NCBI GenBank assembly: GCA_965198865.1
Contig: CBDAQA010000018.1
Location: 372,001 to 436,000 of the forward strand
DNA from: CBDAQA01 sp965198865
Lineage (GTDB): Bacteria > Planctomycetota > Phycisphaerae > Tepidisphaerales > Tepidisphaeraceae
Reading direction: 5' to 3'
DNA length: 64,000 nt
Positions 10,201 to 18,058 of the stretch are shown piece by piece. The first letter of the stretch is position 1. Every line of letters begins with the position of its first letter. A program made the translations under genes and the position numbers. The notes under the pieces were generated by a model that saw only the letters and a list, made by a program, of their open reading frames with translations, did no database searches and was not told the DNA's origin.

Positions 10201-10743
10201 GGGCATCAGCTCCTCGGCGTTCCGCACGACGCGCATGCCGCGCCCGCCACCGCCGAAGCTGGCCTTGATGATCAGCGGGTAGCCGATCTTCTTCGCCGCA
10301 TCCCGCACCTCCTTGGGGTCGGTCAGCGCCGTCTCCGTGCCCGGCACGGTCGGCACGTCGGTCTCGCGGGCCAGCTTCTTCGCCGCCGTCTTGTCGCCGA
10401 ACATCTCCAGCTGGTCCGGCGTCGGCCCGACGAAGGTGATCTCCTTGGCGGCGCAGGCCCGGGCGAAGTCGGCGTTCTCGCTCAGGAACCCGTAGCCCGG
10501 GTGGATCGCGTCGACCCCGTGCTCGGCGGCGACGTTCACGATCGCGTCGACGTCCAGGTACCCCTTGACCGGCAATCCGCCCTCCGGCGGGCCGATCAGG
10601 TACGACTCGTCCGCCTTGAACCGGTGCAGGCCGAACCGGTCCTCGAACGTGTACACGGCCACCGTCTCGAGCCCCAGCTCGGTGGCGGCGCGAAAGACCC
10701 GAATGGCAATCTCAGACCGGTTGGCGACCAGCAGCTTTCGCAT
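7294..10743 (-). CDS. pyc: Pyruvate carboxylase
   Basis: A 1149-residue single-chain enzyme that makes oxaloacetate from pyruvate, bicarbonate and ATP, replenishing the TCA cycle. Domain order is biotin carboxylase (starts MRKLLVANRSEIAIRV; ATP-grasp with KASFGGGGRGM; EVNPRIQVEHTVTE), carboxyltransferase of the HMGL-like TIM-barrel type (TDTTMRDAHQSLLATR, with the HFHTHDTSG metal site), and a C-terminal biotinyl domain with EAMKMET, the biotinylated Lys being about residue 1114. The start at 10743 was chosen because upstream codons run through an inverted repeat and carry no family sequence. birA follows 20 bp downstream. Confidence 0.97.
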   Translation of the reverse strand: MRKLLVANRSEIAIRVFRAATELGLETVAVYTFEDRFGLHRFKADESYLIGPPEGGLPVKGYLDVDAIVNVAAEHGVDAIHPGYGFLSENADFARACAAKEITFVGPTPDQLEMFGDKTAAKKLARETDVPTVPGTETALTDPKEVRDAAKKIGYPLIIKASFGGGGRGMRVVRNAEELMPKLAECQREAGAAFGRPEVFLERYIGRAKHIEVQLLGDGQGNLVHLWERDCSVQRRHQKVVEIAPGVNLPDDLRRQICDAAVRLCKPVGYRAAGTVEFLLDLDKHEFFFIEVNPRIQVEHTVTEVVTGIDLVRAQLLVAQGVKLHEAPLSIPQQDDIHTTGHAIQCRITTEDPENQFIPDYGRITTYRSAGGFSIRLDGGNGFGGSVITPYFDSLLVKLTTWGGTFDEAIRRTDRALREFRIRGVKTNIPFLENVITHPTFTAGEATTTFIDNTPDLFRFTLRRDRATKILSYLGDVIVNGRPDTKGKYDPKRELPTPIIPSATGPVPKGLRDRLLAEGPEKFCQWARKQKPLLFTDTTMRDAHQSLLATRFRTYDLVAVADATARLMPNLFSLEMWGGATFDTAMRFLQEDPWDRLDRLRAKIPNIPFQMLFRGSSALGYTNYPDNVVRELVKRSAEHGIDVFRIFDSLNWTENMKVAMATVREQTSGICEAAVCYTGDILDPKRTKYSLKYYVGLARQLVDMGAHVIAIKDMAGLCKPYAAFALVKALREEIDVPIHFHTHDTSGLNAASILRAADAGADIADAALASMSGMTSQPNLNSLVAALAHTPRDGGLDLPSLNSLSDYWESVRAAYYPFEEGMKAGTAEVYQHEMPGGQYTNLRQQAKSLHLEERWHAVADAYASVNQLLGDIVKVTPSSKVVGDLALFMVTNHLSADDLLDPKRKHAFPKSVVEMLQGYLGQPEGGWPKEIQRAVLASAGVKPFTARPGSKLPKADLAKTTEELAGKLGHPPTDADLMSYLMYPQVFLDYDRHLKAFDNTSVIPTPAFLYGMQSGDEISVEIEPGKTLILRYLTTGDARPDGLRTVFFELNGQPREVDVPDRTVEAKVAKRAKADPDDPKHVAAPMPGKVSNVAVTVGMAVRAGDRLLSIEAMKMETAVYAPRAAKVAEILVQPNSVVTAKDLLVVLDG

Positions 10744-10795
10744 CGTCGCGGCATTGTGGAACGGCCGTCGGCGTTTGCAAGGTCCCCCTGAAACA

Positions 10796-10920
10796 GAGCC
10801 GGGCCGTGTCGGCCCGTGCGACCGGCAGGTCGCGTCTCGCGCGAGGCCGACGGCCTCGGTCGCCCACGTCGGGTGCGCGAGACACGAGCTTCGCTCGTAC
10901 GGGCCGACACGGCCCGGCTC
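10796..10920. repeat. Long GC-rich inverted repeat (REP-like family A)
   Basis: Arms 10796-10820 and 10896-10920 are reverse complements over 25 nt with one mismatch (core GAGCCGGGCCGTGTCGGCCC). Between them sit a second, imperfect palindrome and the words GTCTCGCGCG and GCGCGAGACAC. Related sequence recurs at 12742-12772 and 59953-60097, so this is a dispersed element. It fills the gap between the amidohydrolase and pyc genes and could act as an mRNA 3' stabiliser or terminator. Confidence 0.8.
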
Positions 10921-10935
10921 CGTCGGTCGGTTCAT

Positions 10936-11916
10936 TCACACGCCGAGCCCCAGCAGCCGGTCGGCGTTGCCGTGGGCGATCTTCTCCACGTCCGCGGGTG
11001 CCAAGGGTATCGCGTCCAGGAACGCGCGCCCCTTGGCGTTGTCGCTGAACGGGTAGTCGACGCTGAACAGCACCCGGTCGATGCCGAAGGTGGCCAGCGT
11101 CGCCTGCAGGGGCGGGACGGTGAAGATGCCGCTGGTGGTGACGTACACCTGGTCGCGCAGCTGCTGGGCGACGGACCGGTCCGAGTACTTCGCTAGGTCG
11201 TCGGCGGTCGCCAGGTCGGTGCGGACCAGCGTCATCGGCAGGTACTCCCCCATGTGGCCGATGATCAGGTTCAGCTTCGGGTGGCGGTCGAGCGTGCCGC
11301 TGAAGATCAGCCGCAGCACGTGGATGGCCGTCTCGGCGTGCCAGCCGTAGGCGAAGGTGGCCAGCGACATGTCGAGCGGTTCGGGCAGGCCGCTGTAGTA
11401 CGCCTGCCGCACGGCCTCGGGCGGGACGCCGGGGTGCAGGTAGATCGGCACGCCCAGCCGCTCGGCGCGGGACAGCACCGGCTCGAACGAGCGGTCGTCC
11501 AGGAACTTCCCGTCAACGGTCCCGTTGATCATCGCGCCGACGAACTGTTGCTCGGCCACGCAGCGCTCCAGCTCGTCCGCCGCGGCGTTGGGATCGGCCG
11601 CCGTCGGCAGGTGGGCGAAGGCGGCGAACCGGCCCGGGTAGGCCGTCACGGCACCGGCCATCACGTCGTTCGTGTGCCGGCACCAGCCGACCAACTGGTC
11701 GACCGGAACCGGGTCGGCACCCGGCCCGGCGACCGACAGCACCTGGGTGCTGATGCCGGCCGCGTCCATGTCGGCGATCCGCCCCGCGCCCAGGTCGCCC
11801 AGCCTCGGCAGGGCGTGGACCACTGTGCCCGGCGCCCGCCCCGCCGGCGGCCGTTGGGCAGGAACGCCGGGCGGCGGCGGGATGACGCAGTGTTCTTCCA
11901 GGGTGACGATCCGCAT
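10936..11916 (-). CDS. Amidohydrolase-2 family protein (ACMSD / gamma-resorcylate decarboxylase-like)
   Basis: A 326-residue TIM-barrel metalloenzyme. The start at 11916 (MRIVTLEEH) is supported by an AGGAG motif just upstream and by the family's typical N-terminal LEEH metal motif. Other family marks are YLHPGVPP, IIGHMGEYLP and FSVDYPFSDN, the last giving the conserved metal-binding Asp. This subfamily includes non-oxidative decarboxylases of aromatic acids and lactonase-like hydrolases; the substrate here cannot be read from sequence. It is divergent from the YkgJ-like gene with a 75-bp shared promoter region, and upstream of pyc on the same strand. Confidence 0.85.
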   Translation of the reverse strand: MRIVTLEEHCVIPPPPGVPAQRPPAGRAPGTVVHALPRLGDLGAGRIADMDAAGISTQVLSVAGPGADPVPVDQLVGWCRHTNDVMAGAVTAYPGRFAAFAHLPTAADPNAAADELERCVAEQQFVGAMINGTVDGKFLDDRSFEPVLSRAERLGVPIYLHPGVPPEAVRQAYYSGLPEPLDMSLATFAYGWHAETAIHVLRLIFSGTLDRHPKLNLIIGHMGEYLPMTLVRTDLATADDLAKYSDRSVAQQLRDQVYVTTSGIFTVPPLQATLATFGIDRVLFSVDYPFSDNAKGRAFLDAIPLAPADVEKIAHGNADRLLGLGV

Positions 11917-11991
11917 GGGTTGAGCTCCTCTTGCCCAAGCGTAGCCCCGGCCCGGCCGACCGGTGGCCGCTATGATGAGATTCGCCCCACG

Positions 11992-12483
11992 ATGTTTGCC
12001 TTCGACCCCGATCACCTCCGAGCCCAGGTCACGGCCGCCGCCGCCCGCCCCGACGTGGGGGTCGCCGTCGCCGAGGTCTACGCGACCGTCACCGCCGCCG
12101 TCGACGCCCGCCGGCCGGCGTGCATCGCATCGGGCCGGTGCTGCCACTTCGACGCCTACGGCCACGACCTGTTCGTCACCACGCTGGAGCTGGCGGCGTT
12201 CGTCCGCGAGCTGCGGGCGGCCCCGATTGCCAATCCCGCCGGCTGCCCGTTCCAGGTCGGCAAGCTGTGCGGCGTCCACGCCATCCGCCCGTTCGGCTGC
12301 CGGCTGTTCTACTGCGATCCCACCGCCCAGCAGTGGCAGCAGGACCTGTACGAACGGCTGCACGCCGACCTGCGGTCGCTGCACGAACGGCTGGGCGTGG
12401 ACTACTTCTATGTCGAGTGGCGACGGGCGCTGGCGGCGCTGGAGTTGACGGGGGCTCGGCCCAACCCGTTTGATGGCCGCTAG
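11992..12483 (+). CDS. YkgJ-type cysteine-cluster protein
   Basis: A 163-residue protein with the spaced cysteines of the YkgJ (zinc/iron-chelating) family: CIASGRCCHF near residue 43, then CPFQVGKLCGVH and RPFGCRLFYCD. The family is thought to bind a metal cluster; its physiological role is poorly defined. The start was set at 11992 because upstream codons overlap the divergent amidohydrolase gene and contain no family sequence. It ends with TAG, which shows that this codon is used as a normal stop here. Confidence 0.85.
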   Translation: MFAFDPDHLRAQVTAAAARPDVGVAVAEVYATVTAAVDARRPACIASGRCCHFDAYGHDLFVTTLELAAFVRELRAAPIANPAGCPFQVGKLCGVHAIRPFGCRLFYCDPTAQQWQQDLYERLHADLRSLHERLGVDYFYVEWRRALAALELTGARPNPFDGR

Positions 12484-12785
12484 GTCTCTGAAGCGCAGGC
12501 TCATCGTAGCCGCGGCCTTTAGGCCGCTGGTTCCGCGGGCTGAAGCCCGCGGCTGCGATACCCGCCGCTCTCCAAACGGGTGTCACCGCGTGGGCTGATT
12601 GCGAAACAACAGCACCGCGCGGCCATCCACTTTGACCAGCCCGACCGGGCGGCGAGCATTCGTCGCTCCGCTGGGTGACTGTCCCCCGTCGTCCCGGTAT
12701 ACGTCAGCAGGCCGGCCGTTTCGCTGACATCCATTCGTGGGACAGAGCCGGGCCGGCACGGCCCGGCTCTGTTGGGTCGATCACC
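12484..12785. other. Gap with hairpin repeats and a possible decayed small gene
   Basis: Two adjacent palindromes near 12510-12560 (GCGGCCTTTAGGCCGC and CCGCGGGCTGAAGCCCGCGG) may terminate or protect the YkgJ transcript. On the minus strand a stretch ending at 12583 reads ...NARRPVGLVKVDGRAVLLFRNQPTR with coding-like composition but no obvious start, so it may be a decayed small gene. A further palindrome at 12742-12772 is listed separately. Confidence 0.4.
12742..12772. repeat. Palindrome of repeat family A
   Basis: ACAGAGCCGGGCC (12742-12754) and GGCCCGGCTCTGT (12760-12772) form a perfect 13-bp stem with a five-base loop. It shares its core with the repeats at 10796 and 59953. It lies 13 bp upstream of the membrane glycosyltransferase start, so the hairpin would fall in the 5' leader of that mRNA. 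Confidence 0.8.
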
Positions 12786-14066
12786 ATGACCAAAGCTGTT
12801 CCACCGGTTTCCCCCGCCCGCAACCCTGCAAGATGGGTCGCTGCGATCGTTGTCGGCGTGATGGTGATCCTCAGCTTCCTCCAGGCACGCAAGCACGACG
12901 CGCAGCTGGCCGACTTCGGGGCGTACTACCGGGCGGGGCAGTACGTGGCGGCGGGGGGGACGCCGTACCAGTTGGACAGGAAGTTCCGCGAGCTGGGGGC
13001 GTACATGTACTGCCCGGCGTTCGCCTACGCGGCATGCCGACCGCTGGCGGCGCTGCCGTACCCGTGGGCGGTGCGGGCGTTCATGGTCGTTAACTGGGGG
13101 GCGACGATCGGCGCGGTGGGGCTGGGTTTGCGGTTGGTGAAGAGACCCCCGCACAGCGGGGGGCTAACGGATGGGTTCTGGGTGGGCGTGATCGCGTGCG
13201 CCGCGGTGGGGATGTACCTCTGGTCCGACATCCACAACGGGCAGGTCGGCACGCTGCTGCTGCTGTGCTGCCTGGGGTGGCTTGCGCTGACGCTGGCGGG
13301 CTGGCCGATTGTAGGTGGCATGCTGCTGGCGCTGGCGGTGGGGATGAAGATTTACCCGCTGCTGCTGTTGCCGTACCTGCTGTTGCGGCGGCAGTGGTGG
13401 CCCGGGTTGACCGGGGTGGCGATCGGGCTGGCGATCCTGTTCGTCACGCCGGCGCTGTTCGTCGGGTCGCACGGGTTGCTGCCGTTGCACCGGGAGTGGC
13501 TGAAGTTCTGCGTCGACACGCAGCTGCCGATGCAGACGTACCGGGCGGGGAACGAGTCGCTGCTGGGCGTGCTGGCGCGGACGCCGGGGGTGAGCGACGG
13601 CGTCCACCTGTTCTCGCCCGATCACCTGGCCGCGCTGCAGCACGCCTACCCGGCGATCGTGATCGTGATGACGGCGGGGCTCTACGGCCTACTCGCGTCA
13701 CGTCGGACGCGCGATCCACTGGCTGACGCGTCGCTGCTGCTGATCTGGATGACGTTGGCCAGCCCGCGGGCGTGGACGTTCAACCTGGCTGCCGAACTGC
13801 CGGCGGCGGTGCTGATGGCGGCGTGCGTCGTCGGCCGCGACCGTTGGTGGCCGCTGGCCGCGGTCGCGTTGGTCGCGCCGATCTACGCCGTGTCGCTCCC
13901 GACAAACCCGCCGTTGTTGCCACTTCCGACGCACTGGACGTTCGGCACGCAGTTTTTGTACGACAAGCACTTTGTGGCCGCGGCCACGCTGGCGGTGGGC
14001 GTGATGGTCATGCGCAGCGGGCCAACACAGCTCGGTGTAAGCAAGAAAACGTCATTTGATGTGTAA
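12786..14066 (+). CDS. GT87/DUF2029-like integral membrane glycosyltransferase
   Basis: A 426-residue polytopic membrane protein with about ten hydrophobic segments and the DUF2029 (GT87, polyprenyl-phosphate mannosyltransferase-like) pattern: an early extracytoplasmic DFGAYYRAGQYVAAGGTPYQ loop holding the likely catalytic Asp, then SDIHNGQVGTLLLL and GMKIYPLLLLPYLL. Such enzymes add sugars from lipid carriers outside the membrane. The start at 12786 (MTKAVPP) was chosen because upstream codons run through a palindromic repeat. No partner glycan genes are adjacent, so the acceptor is unknown. Confidence 0.8.
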   Translation: MTKAVPPVSPARNPARWVAAIVVGVMVILSFLQARKHDAQLADFGAYYRAGQYVAAGGTPYQLDRKFRELGAYMYCPAFAYAACRPLAALPYPWAVRAFMVVNWGATIGAVGLGLRLVKRPPHSGGLTDGFWVGVIACAAVGMYLWSDIHNGQVGTLLLLCCLGWLALTLAGWPIVGGMLLALAVGMKIYPLLLLPYLLLRRQWWPGLTGVAIGLAILFVTPALFVGSHGLLPLHREWLKFCVDTQLPMQTYRAGNESLLGVLARTPGVSDGVHLFSPDHLAALQHAYPAIVIVMTAGLYGLLASRRTRDPLADASLLLIWMTLASPRAWTFNLAAELPAAVLMAACVVGRDRWWPLAAVALVAPIYAVSLPTNPPLLPLPTHWTFGTQFLYDKHFVAAATLAVGVMVMRSGPTQLGVSKKTSFDV

Positions 14067-14100
14067 CATTTTGTAACAATGTGGAACAGTGTCGGTCCGC

Positions 14101-14682
14101 TCAGACCGACCTCGCCGGTTCGAATGTCACGTCGGCGGCGGGCTTGCCCTGCTCCTGGAGCATTGTCATGAGCATGGCGATGTAGCTGGCCTTGTTCATC
14201 GGCCGGTCGGCCAGGCCGAGCTGCTCGCGGACCTTCATCACGGTCTCGTCCTTGGGACCCTCGATCTCGACGAACGTGCCCAGGTGGGGCAGCTCGTCCA
14301 GTTCGACCTTGCACCCGCCGAGCGACCAGCTCTCGCGGCGCTTCTCGAAGCTGAGGACGCGGTCGAAGCCCAGGACGGTGAGCATCGCCAGGCCGTCGGC
14401 CTCGTCGCCGACGGTCATCTCGGTCTCCTCCCGGCTCTTGAGCTGCCCGTGCTGGCGCGGGCCCTTGTGGGTCATCGTGCAGATGGCCGTGCCGGTGTCG
14501 CGGTCGGTGGACGAGCGGACGCGCAGCCCCTCGTCGGCGGCCAGCAGGCTGCGGTCCTCAGTGTCGAAGAACGTGTTCCGCTCCAGGTACGACCCCAGCC
14601 GTCGCGCGCTCAGCTCGGCGAGCTTGGCGCGAACGGCGGTCAGGTCGGGCACCTTCATCTTGGCTTCAATCTCGACGGACAT
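14101..14682 (-). CDS. CYTH-domain protein (class IV adenylate cyclase/ThTPase superfamily)
   Basis: A 193-residue triphosphate-tunnel protein. The N-terminal EIEAK motif (residues 4-8) is the family's ExExK metal/triphosphate site; further charged strands include RVRSSTD, MTHKGPRQ, KSREETEM and KVELDELPHLGTFVEIEG. Members hydrolyse or cyclise triphosphates (cAMP synthesis, thiamine triphosphatase, inorganic triphosphatase), and the exact activity cannot be assigned. It is convergent with the upstream GT87 gene and has no clear operon partner. Confidence 0.87.
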   Translation of the reverse strand: MSVEIEAKMKVPDLTAVRAKLAELSARRLGSYLERNTFFDTEDRSLLAADEGLRVRSSTDRDTGTAICTMTHKGPRQHGQLKSREETEMTVGDEADGLAMLTVLGFDRVLSFEKRRESWSLGGCKVELDELPHLGTFVEIEGPKDETVMKVREQLGLADRPMNKASYIAMLMTMLQEQGKPAADVTFEPARSV

Positions 14683-14834
14683 AACGGGCTCTTTTCCGGG
14701 GTCAAACGTGGGCGCGGGCGGATGGTTGGAACGAGCATAGGCGAGGTCCGGCCGGTCGCAACCCCGCGGCGGCGGCCGATGCGTCTGGCCGCCGGTTCCC
14801 TGTCACGCGCCTGCCGCCTACCATCCGCCAATCT

Positions 14835-15632
14835 ATGACGTCCACCGCCGTTGACCCGCTGCCCACCGCTGAGAAGATGTTCGACCTGACCGGCAAGTGC
14901 GCCCTGCTGACCGGGGCCGGCCGGGGGATCGGCTTGGCCGTCGCGCGCGCCCTGGCCGGGGCCGGGTGCGCGGTCGCGATCCAGGACATCGACGAGGCGA
15001 TCGCCAACTCGGCGGTGGCGTCGATCAACGCGGCGGGCGGCCGGGCGGTGGCGCTCGGCGGGGACCTGACCGACCTGTCGCTGCCGGCCACGTTGGTGCC
15101 GCGCGCGGTGGACGCGCTGGGCGGGCTGCACATCCTGGTGAACAACGGGTCGATCCAGATCCGCCGTCACTGGAGCGAGGCGTCGGCCGAGGAGATGGAG
15201 CTGCAGCTGCGGACCGACCTGGTGTCGCCCATCCTGTTCTGCCGTGCGGTGATGCCGATCTTCAAGGCGCAGCGGTTCGGGCGGATCATCAACGTCGGCT
15301 CGGTCCAGCAGATCCACGCGACGCCGGACCTGCTGGCCTACTCGCTGAGCAAAGGGGCGCTGGAGAAGCTGACCATCGGGTTGGCCAAGGAGCTGGCCCC
15401 GGACCAGATCACCATCAACCAGATCGCGCCGGGGTGGATCCACAACACGGTCCGCAACGCCGGAGACTTCCAGACGCCCGAACAGGCGGTGGAGATCGGG
15501 AGGAAGGCCGTCCCGATTGGCCGGCTCGGCGAGCCGGACGACATGCGCGGCACCGTGCTGATGTTGTGCAGCGACGCCGGCGCGTTCATCACCGGCCAGA
15601 ACATTTTCATCGACGGCGGCATGGGGTGGTGA
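14835..15632 (+). CDS. SDR-family NAD(P)-dependent oxidoreductase
   Basis: A 265-residue classical short-chain dehydrogenase/reductase. The Rossmann motif TGAGRGIG lies near residues 26-33, the conserved NNG (usually NNAG) near 100, the catalytic Ser in NVGSVQQ, and the catalytic YSLSK (YxxxK). The C-terminal FITGQNIFIDGGMGW is typical of the FabG-like branch. Substrate is not predictable. It is followed after 73 bp by the DUF89 gene on the same strand, so the two may be co-transcribed. Confidence 0.92.
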   Translation: MTSTAVDPLPTAEKMFDLTGKCALLTGAGRGIGLAVARALAGAGCAVAIQDIDEAIANSAVASINAAGGRAVALGGDLTDLSLPATLVPRAVDALGGLHILVNNGSIQIRRHWSEASAEEMELQLRTDLVSPILFCRAVMPIFKAQRFGRIINVGSVQQIHATPDLLAYSLSKGALEKLTIGLAKELAPDQITINQIAPGWIHNTVRNAGDFQTPEQAVEIGRKAVPIGRLGEPDDMRGTVLMLCSDAGAFITGQNIFIDGGMGW

Positions 15633-15705
15633 CGAGCGGATGCGGGGTTGCGAGGGGCGACGTTGTCCTCTCCGTGTCTCCGTGCCTCCGTGGTAAACCA
15701 TCTTC

Positions 15706-16782
15706 ATGACTGATGCGAAACCGTTCGTGAAGCTGGCCGACCCGGCGACGTACGTCGCCTGCTCGTGGGACCTGTCGCGGGACGCCGAGGGGCGGGTCCA
15801 CTGGGTCACGTTCTTCAAGCGGCACCTGGAGACGATCCTGAAGCTGGGCACCGATGCGGTGCGCGTCCGCGGCGGCGACGTGGTCGACGCGGGGCGGCGG
15901 GGGGATGCGTGCCGGGTCGAGTTCCACCGCGCCTTCGACAGCTTCGCCGCCGACCCGTTCGGCGAGGGGAAGCAGGGGTGCGATCGCGTCACCATCCTGA
16001 CGCTGGACCAGTGGCGCGACGCGATCCTGCGGCGGCATGGGTTCATCGACGCGTTCATCGACCTGAAGGACCGCGAGAACGGCGCGGCCCTGCCGCTGCT
16101 GCCGGACGTCTGCCGGCAGATGGACGGTGCCCCCAGCGACGCCGAGGCGCTACGGGCCGCCATCGAGGGCGTGTTCGCGGGCAACATTTTCGACATGGGC
16201 GCCGAGGCGACGGCCGCCGCGTTTCTCGCCGGCGGCCCCGACTTCTTCGCCACGCGCAAGTCGCTCGCGCCCCGGCCCTGGCTGGTCGACGACTACGACG
16301 CGCTGGCCGAGCGACTGCTGCGCGGGCCGCGGCATCGCCGGGCGGTCTACTTCATCGACAACGCCGGCAGCGACTTCATCCTGGGCGCGACGCCGCTGAT
16401 CCGCTGGATGGCGATGCGGGGCACGGAGGTCGTGATCGCGGCCAACGAGCGGCCGACGTTGAACGACATGACGATCCACGACGTGGGCAACTGGTGGCCG
16501 CGCATCGTGGCCGCCGAGCCGTCGTTGGCGGGCCTGCCGATCTCGCGCGTCAGCACGGGGACGGGCGAGCCGTTGATCGACCTGTCGGCCGTGTCGGATG
16601 AGCTCAACGCGGCCGCCGCCGACGCCGATCTCGTCATCCTCGAAGGCATGGGCCGTGGCGTGGAAAGCAACCTCGACGCGCGGTTCGATTGCGAAGCGGT
16701 GAACCTGGCGATGATCAAGGACCCGATCATCGCCCGCCGCAACGGGGGGAAGCTGTACGACGTGGTGTGCCGGTACCGGTGA
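15706..16782 (+). CDS. DUF89/ARMT1-family damage-control phosphatase
   Basis: A 358-residue protein resembling the DUF89 phosphatase domain at the C-terminus of pantothenate kinase 4. The key features are FIDNAGSDFILG (metal and active-site Asp), VVIAANERPTLNDMT, and the C-terminal DLVILEGMGRGVESNLDARF segment. An N-terminal helical part contains KDRENGAALPLLP. Known members remove phosphate from damaged or excess phospho-metabolites such as oxidised phosphopantetheine or sugar phosphates. Here the substrate is inferred only by class. It follows the SDR gene closely. Confidence 0.85.
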   Translation: MTDAKPFVKLADPATYVACSWDLSRDAEGRVHWVTFFKRHLETILKLGTDAVRVRGGDVVDAGRRGDACRVEFHRAFDSFAADPFGEGKQGCDRVTILTLDQWRDAILRRHGFIDAFIDLKDRENGAALPLLPDVCRQMDGAPSDAEALRAAIEGVFAGNIFDMGAEATAAAFLAGGPDFFATRKSLAPRPWLVDDYDALAERLLRGPRHRRAVYFIDNAGSDFILGATPLIRWMAMRGTEVVIAANERPTLNDMTIHDVGNWWPRIVAAEPSLAGLPISRVSTGTGEPLIDLSAVSDELNAAAADADLVILEGMGRGVESNLDARFDCEAVNLAMIKDPIIARRNGGKLYDVVCRYR

Positions 16783-16810
16783 GCCCGAGCAGTCCGGGGC
16801 CAGCCCTCGG

Positions 16811-17950
16811 TCACGTCTTGACCCGTTCCATGCACACGACCGACACCGGCAGCCAGACGAAGATCGGCATCCACGACATCAGCGCCGGCCACAGGCTGAC
16901 CCAGTCGTTGCCCAGCGGCGGCTTGCCGGCGATCTGCTGGCACAGGAACACGCTGCCCATGGCGAGCCCGGTCAGCGTGAGGCAGCGCGTGGCGGCGGGC
17001 TTGAGGGCTTTGGGGTCGTACGTCAGCACGGTGGGGATGGTCAGCAGCAGCAGCACGACGTTCATGACCGGCTGGGCGAGGCGGAGGTACTTGATGCGGT
17101 AGAGCGCGGCCACGCCGTAGCTCTTGGGGCGGGCGATCAGCTCGTTGATGCGGTGGGTGCTGAGCAGCTCGACCAGGCTGCTGCCGCGGTCGTGGTAGAG
17201 GGCGATCTCGTCGGGCGTCACGCCCGTGTAGTCGCCGGTCGGCACGTCGGCCGACAGCTTCTGGCCCGGCTGGAGCCCGGTCGTCATCCGGCCGTGGTCG
17301 AGCACCCACGCCGACCGGTTCGCGTCCCACGCCGCCCCGTCGGCCCACAGGTGGCGGACCGGCTGGGCCGTCTGGGGGTCACGCCAGATCACGTCCATGT
17401 TCTCCATCCGCAGCGTGCCTGGGTCGTACAGGGCGGCCAGCAGCTCGGTCTGCTCGTCCACGGGCATCGGCTCGATCTGGTAGCTCTTGCCCGCCGACTG
17501 GTGCATGTCGTCGTGCTTCCGCACCAGCTTGGGGATCATGCGGGGCAGCACGATCTCCTGGTCCACGATCAGCAGCCCGTTCAGCACGACCGCCGCGGCG
17601 ATGATCGGCACGGTCATCCGCAGGATCGGCACGCCCGCGGCCAGCATGGCGGTCAGCTCGTTGAAGCGGCTCAGCCGCAGCAGCGTGAACGCCGCCGCCA
17701 CCACCGGGACGATCCCGCTCATCTGCGTGAAGATCAGGAAGCACTGGTAGAAGTAGTAGTCGGCCACGTCGGCGACGATCGCCACCACCGCCGCCATCCC
17801 GGTCGGCCCCCCCGCCCCCTTGTCCACCACCGCGATCTTGTCGAACTGGAACACGAGGTCCATCACCACGTACAGCCCGATGATCACCATCAGGAAGATC
17901 ACGTAGTTCGTCACGAACAGGCGGAGGATGTAGCGGTCGATCAACTTCAT
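16811..17950 (-). CDS. lptG: LptG-like LPS export permease
   Basis: A 379-residue YjgP/YjgQ-family permease, the inner-membrane part of the lipopolysaccharide transport machine. It starts MKLIDRYILRLFVTNYVIF, the usual LptG/LptF opening helix. Transmembrane segments flank a periplasmic beta-jellyroll (about residues 130-270), and the family signature LSRFNELTAMLAAGVP is present. The partner LptF lies 108 bp upstream on the same strand, giving the order lptF-lptG. The LptB ATPase is not in this window. Its presence implies a double-membrane cell with LPS or a similar glycolipid. Confidence 0.88.
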   Translation of the reverse strand: MKLIDRYILRLFVTNYVIFLMVIIGLYVVMDLVFQFDKIAVVDKGAGGPTGMAAVVAIVADVADYYFYQCFLIFTQMSGIVPVVAAAFTLLRLSRFNELTAMLAAGVPILRMTVPIIAAAVVLNGLLIVDQEIVLPRMIPKLVRKHDDMHQSAGKSYQIEPMPVDEQTELLAALYDPGTLRMENMDVIWRDPQTAQPVRHLWADGAAWDANRSAWVLDHGRMTTGLQPGQKLSADVPTGDYTGVTPDEIALYHDRGSSLVELLSTHRINELIARPKSYGVAALYRIKYLRLAQPVMNVVLLLLTIPTVLTYDPKALKPAATRCLTLTGLAMGSVFLCQQIAGKPPLGNDWVSLWPALMSWMPIFVWLPVSVVCMERVKT

Positions 17951-18058
17951 GGGGGCCGGGGTTCTGACTTGTCCGTTCTGAGTTTTGAGGGATGCCGTCG
18001 CTCGTCGAGGTTTGGGAGGCGATCGTCACCTCCGAACGCGGAAGTTCCCACCCACCAC

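Noticed and set aside
7291..10791. Very long plus-strand frame opposite pyruvate carboxylase
   Set aside because: It is a GC-bias shadow: Arg/His/Gln-rich, no domains, and fully antisense to a clear enzyme.
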